DNA of 63,448 nucleotides from Candidatus Poribacteria bacterium (GTDB taxonomy: Bacteria > Poribacteria > WGA-4E > WGA-3G), in NCBI GenBank assembly GCA_022827185.1, contig JAJDTM010000016.1, positions 1 to 63,448 on the forward strand, written 5' to 3'. The position numbers and the translations under genes were made by a program. Below are positions 60,906 through 63,448 of this stretch, piece after piece. Below the pieces are notes generated by a model. That model worked only from the letters and a program-made list of their open reading frames with translations. It ran no database searches and was not told the DNA's origin. The number at the start of each line of letters is the position of its first letter. The stretch's first letter is position 1.

Positions 60906-61876
60906 TGAGCACCTTCCCTATCTATCGTCCGAGGCGACTTCGCGGCAATGAAAACCTGCGGCGATTGGTTCGCGAGACAGCACTCTCTATCGACGATCTC
61001 ATTTACCCGATGTTTGTCGTTCACGGACATAACACAGCGACCGAAATTTCTGCGATGCCGGGATGTTATCAGTATTCGGTTGACACCCTCGTCATGGCGG
61101 CGAAGGAACTCGCGGCACTCGGAATCCCAGGAACTATCCTGTTCGGCATTCCAGAATCGAAGGATCCGCTCGGCTCCGAGGCTTACGCCGATGACGGTAT
61201 CATCCAACAGGCAGTCCGCGCAATTAAAGATGCTGTGCCGGACCTGCTTGTGATGACAGATGTTTGTCTCTGTGAATACACCGATCATGGGCATTGTGGG
61301 GTCATTGAAGCTGGCGATGTACAAAACGATCCGACGCTCGAACTGCTCGTTAAAGAGAGTCTTTCGCACGCGCGCGCCGGTGCCGATGTAATCGCCCCGT
61401 CAGATATGATGGACGGTCGCGTCGGCGCGATTCGCGAAGCATTGGACGAAAACGGGTATGAGAATATACCGATTATGGCATATTCAGCGAAATACGCGTC
61501 CGCTTTTTACGGCCCTTTTCGCGAAGCGGCGGAATCTGCACCTCAGTTTGGGGACCGTCGCTCCTATCAGATGGATCCACCGAATGCAGAGGAGGCGTTA
61601 CGGGAAGTCGCATTGGACATTCAAGAAGGCGCGGATATTCTCATGGTGAAACCCGCACTCTCTTATCTGGATGTCATCCTTCGGGTCAAGACAGAGTTTC
61701 AGGTACCCGTCGCTGCCTATAACGTCAGCGGCGAATATGCTATGGTTAAAGCAGCAGCGCAGAACGGTTGGATCGACGAGGAACGGGTCGCATTGGAACT
61801 TTTAACGAGCATCAAGCGCGCAGGCGCGGACATGATTTTAACCTATTTCGCGAAGTCTGTTGTCGAGTGGCTATAA
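60905..61876 (+). CDS. hemB: Delta-aminolevulinic acid dehydratase (porphobilinogen synthase)
   Basis: 323 residues (324 if the ATG at 60902 is used; GGAGG at 60896-60900 favours 60905). It condenses two 5-aminolevulinates to porphobilinogen in the cytoplasm. Visible features are the zinc-binding [14 protein letters not shown] and the Schiff-base lysines in [16 protein letters not shown] and [14 protein letters not shown]. The C-terminus [18 protein letters not shown] is typical. The cysteine site predicts a zinc-type enzyme. Overlaps the stop of the preceding secreted-protein gene; hemL follows 117 bases downstream. Confidence 0.96.
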   Translation: MSTFPIYRPRRLRGNENLRRLVRETALSIDDLIYPMFVVHGHNTATEISAMPGCYQYSVDTLVMAAKELAALGIPGTILFGIPESKDPLGSEAYADDGIIQQAVRAIKDAVPDLLVMTDVCLCEYTDHGHCGVIEAGDVQNDPTLELLVKESLSHARAGADVIAPSDMMDGRVGAIREALDENGYENIPIMAYSAKYASAFYGPFREAAESAPQFGDRRSYQMDPPNAEEALREVALDIQEGADILMVKPALSYLDVILRVKTEFQVPVAAYNVSGEYAMVKAAAQNGWIDEERVALELLTSIKRAGADMILTYFAKSVVEWL

Positions 61877-61877
61877 C

Positions 61878-61976
61878 CTGGCTGTCAGCAATCAGCAGTC
61901 AGCATCAGCGAGTGGCACTGGTTCATCAGAAAACCTCTTTGCCGATAGCCGACAGCCGATAGCCGATAGCCATAGA
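61878..61976. repeat. Simple repeats between hemB and hemL
   Basis: Units of CAGCAATCAG/CAGTCAGCAT type are followed by GCCGATAGCCGACAGCCGAT-type units. Similar tracts occur at 42890-42990 and 63284-63315. No gene. Confidence 0.55.
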
Positions 61977-61993
61977 AAATTGGAGGAAACGAT

Positions 61994-63280
61994 TTGGAGA
62001 GCAGTAAATCCTTAGCTGCATGGCAAAAATCACAGCAGTTTATCCCCGGTGGGGTCAACAGCCCTGTCCGAAATTTTAGCAAGGTCGGTGAACACCCTCG
62101 TTTCATCGCACGTGGCGAAGGCTCAAAAATATACGACATTGATGGGAACGCATACATTGATTATGTTGCGTCTTGGGGTCCCTTGGTTTTGGGACATGCA
62201 CATCCGAGCGTTGTCGAAGCGATCAATGCAGCAGCGCTGAACGGCACGAGTTTTGGCGCGCCAACGGTATTGGAGACAGAACTCGCCGAAACCATTGTCA
62301 ACGCAGTGCCATCAATTGAACAGGTACGCCTCGTCAACTCAGGCACCGAAGCAACAATGAGCGCGATTCGTGTCGCACGCGGGTATACCGGTCGCGACAA
62401 AATCCTCAAAATCGACGGATGCTATCACGGTCATGTGGACTATCTGTTAGCAAAAGCCGGATCCGGTGTTGCAACGTTTGGACTTTCTGATAGCGGCGGT
62501 GTCCCGGAGGATTTCGCACGGAATACCCTCACGGTTCCATTTAACAACCCCGACGCTGTACAAGAAGCGATAGAAGCTAATCCAGACGAAATTGCCTGTC
62601 TCATTCTCGAACCGATTATGGGCAATATGGGTATCATCCCACCTCGTGAGGGGTACCTCAATCAACTCCGCGAAATCACCGAAGCACACGGTATTGTGCT
62701 CATCTTTGATGAAGTTATCACCGGTTTTCGAGTGGCGTATGGCGGTGCGCAATCCTTCTATAACGTCACACCTGACATGACCTGTTTAGGAAAAATTATC
62801 GGTGGCGGTCTACCGGTTGGCGCGTACGGTGGAAAACGAGACATCATGCGATGTGTCGCCCCAGAAGGTGATGTCTATCAGGCGGGAACGTTGTCTGGTA
62901 ATCCGTTGGCGGTTACCGCAGGTATAACGACCCTCAAAAAGCTCGCTGAACCGGGGGTTTATGAACACCTCGAAAGTCGTGCTGCTGCCCTTGCTGCGGG
63001 TCTCGCCGAGGCAACCGAAAAACACGGTATTGACGCTTGGCACAGTCGCGTCGGTTCAATGCTGATGCTCTACTTCACACCTGAGACCGTCACGGATGCG
63101 GACGGCGCGCGCACAGCGGATACTGAACGCTTTCAGCAATACTTCTGGGGACTCGCAGAACGCGGGGTCTATGTCGCTCCGTCTCAATTCGAGGCTGGAT
63201 TCGTCTCTTTGGTCCATTCCGAAGACGATATTAATAAAACCGTTCAAGCCGCAACACAGGTATTGGCGAATCTCTCTTAA
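61994..63280 (+). CDS. hemL: Glutamate-1-semialdehyde 2,1-aminomutase
   Basis: 428 residues from TTG 61994, 8 bases after GGAGG; no earlier in-frame start is better placed. It converts glutamate-1-semialdehyde to 5-aminolevulinate with PLP. The N-terminal [15 protein letters not shown]-like [31 protein letters not shown] and the PLP lysine in [16 protein letters not shown] are all present. It feeds the HemB step encoded just upstream, so the C5 (glutamate) route of tetrapyrrole synthesis is used. The gene is complete in the window. Confidence 0.96.
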   Translation: MESSKSLAAWQKSQQFIPGGVNSPVRNFSKVGEHPRFIARGEGSKIYDIDGNAYIDYVASWGPLVLGHAHPSVVEAINAAALNGTSFGAPTVLETELAETIVNAVPSIEQVRLVNSGTEATMSAIRVARGYTGRDKILKIDGCYHGHVDYLLAKAGSGVATFGLSDSGGVPEDFARNTLTVPFNNPDAVQEAIEANPDEIACLILEPIMGNMGIIPPREGYLNQLREITEAHGIVLIFDEVITGFRVAYGGAQSFYNVTPDMTCLGKIIGGGLPVGAYGGKRDIMRCVAPEGDVYQAGTLSGNPLAVTAGITTLKKLAEPGVYEHLESRAAALAAGLAEATEKHGIDAWHSRVGSMLMLYFTPETVTDADGARTADTERFQQYFWGLAERGVYVAPSQFEAGFVSLVHSEDDINKTVQAATQVLANLS

Positions 63281-63448
63281 TAGTTGTCAGTTGTCAGTTG
63301 TCAGTTATCAGTTAAAGAAGTCTGTAACGTGTTCTAAAGCGGAGAAAGTCTGTAACGTGTTCTAAAGTTTCAAAGTGTTCTAAAGTTGGTAAGAGACCTC
63401 TTTCAACTTTCTAACTTTAGCGACACTTCACAACTTGCCAACTTTCTC
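63281..63448. repeat. Repeat-rich window end
   Basis: GTTGTCAGTTGTCAGTTGTC units (63284-63315) are followed by two direct copies of GTCTGTAACGTGTTCTAAAG (63320, 63348) and a third partial copy, GTGTTCTAAAG. The inverted form CTTTAG/CTTTCTAACTTTAG follows. No gene starts before the window ends. Confidence 0.5.

Overview
The window is bacterial, gene-dense outside a few repeat-rich spacers, and dominated by secreted, repeat-built proteins. Five proteins end in the same roughly 95-residue C-terminal module (motif NYPNPFNPETWIPYQLA, ending in TRKMLIRK or close to it). In four of them it follows a dockerin-like calcium-binding pair, and in three of those four also Big_1-like domains. This module style belongs to the FCB-like lineages, and the exact wording is what I associate with Candidatus Poribacteria. 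That assignment rests on recognition, not on a search.

Layout. 1-22.7 kb: an IS630-type transposase end abuts a 5'-truncated leucine-rich-repeat (LRR) gene. Then come two giant paralogous metallopeptidase-LRR proteins, a WD40-metallopeptidase giant, a metallopeptidase-TPR protein and an FGE-fold lipoprotein. 22.8-25.6 kb: a thioredoxin-like lipoprotein whose first redox cysteine codon is an in-frame TGA (probable selenocysteine), a small nuclease-fold protein and RtcB. 25.6-26.3 kb: a spacer with a consensus sigma-54 promoter followed by a terminator-bounded, highly structured RNA candidate. 26.3-31 kb: a large restriction-modification protein, mobile-element-like repeats and a minus-strand DUF6883/DUF4926 pair.

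31.3-49 kb: two paralogous proteins join an ECF sigma factor through one membrane helix to an Asp-box beta-propeller. Each starts a same-strand run of secreted proteins: LamG/DUF1080-like, TolB-like and LamG-like after the first, two lipoproteins after the second. Nine secreted proteins of at least three folds in and near the first run share a short C-terminal motif, K-L-x-T-T-W-G-x-L-K, which may be a sorting or processing tag. The two sigma genes share an upstream element.

49-63.4 kb: a WD40-dockerin protein, a SpoIVB-type (S55) peptidase lipoprotein, and a convergent minus-strand pair (flavin disulfide oxidoreductase and D-aminoacylase-like amidohydrolase). These are followed by a lipoprotein, a Gfo/Idh/MocA oxidoreductase, three tandem secreted paralogs coupled to hemB, and hemL. 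hemB and hemL are the only clear biosynthetic pathway genes (tetrapyrrole synthesis).

The spacers hold several dispersed repeat families: a ~155-167 bp MITE-like element with AACCYAAGTTGC ends, an AGGACTTACGCA-ended family, and several short palindromes. Two genes carry in-frame repeat insertions. I saw no rRNA, tRNA or CRISPR array.
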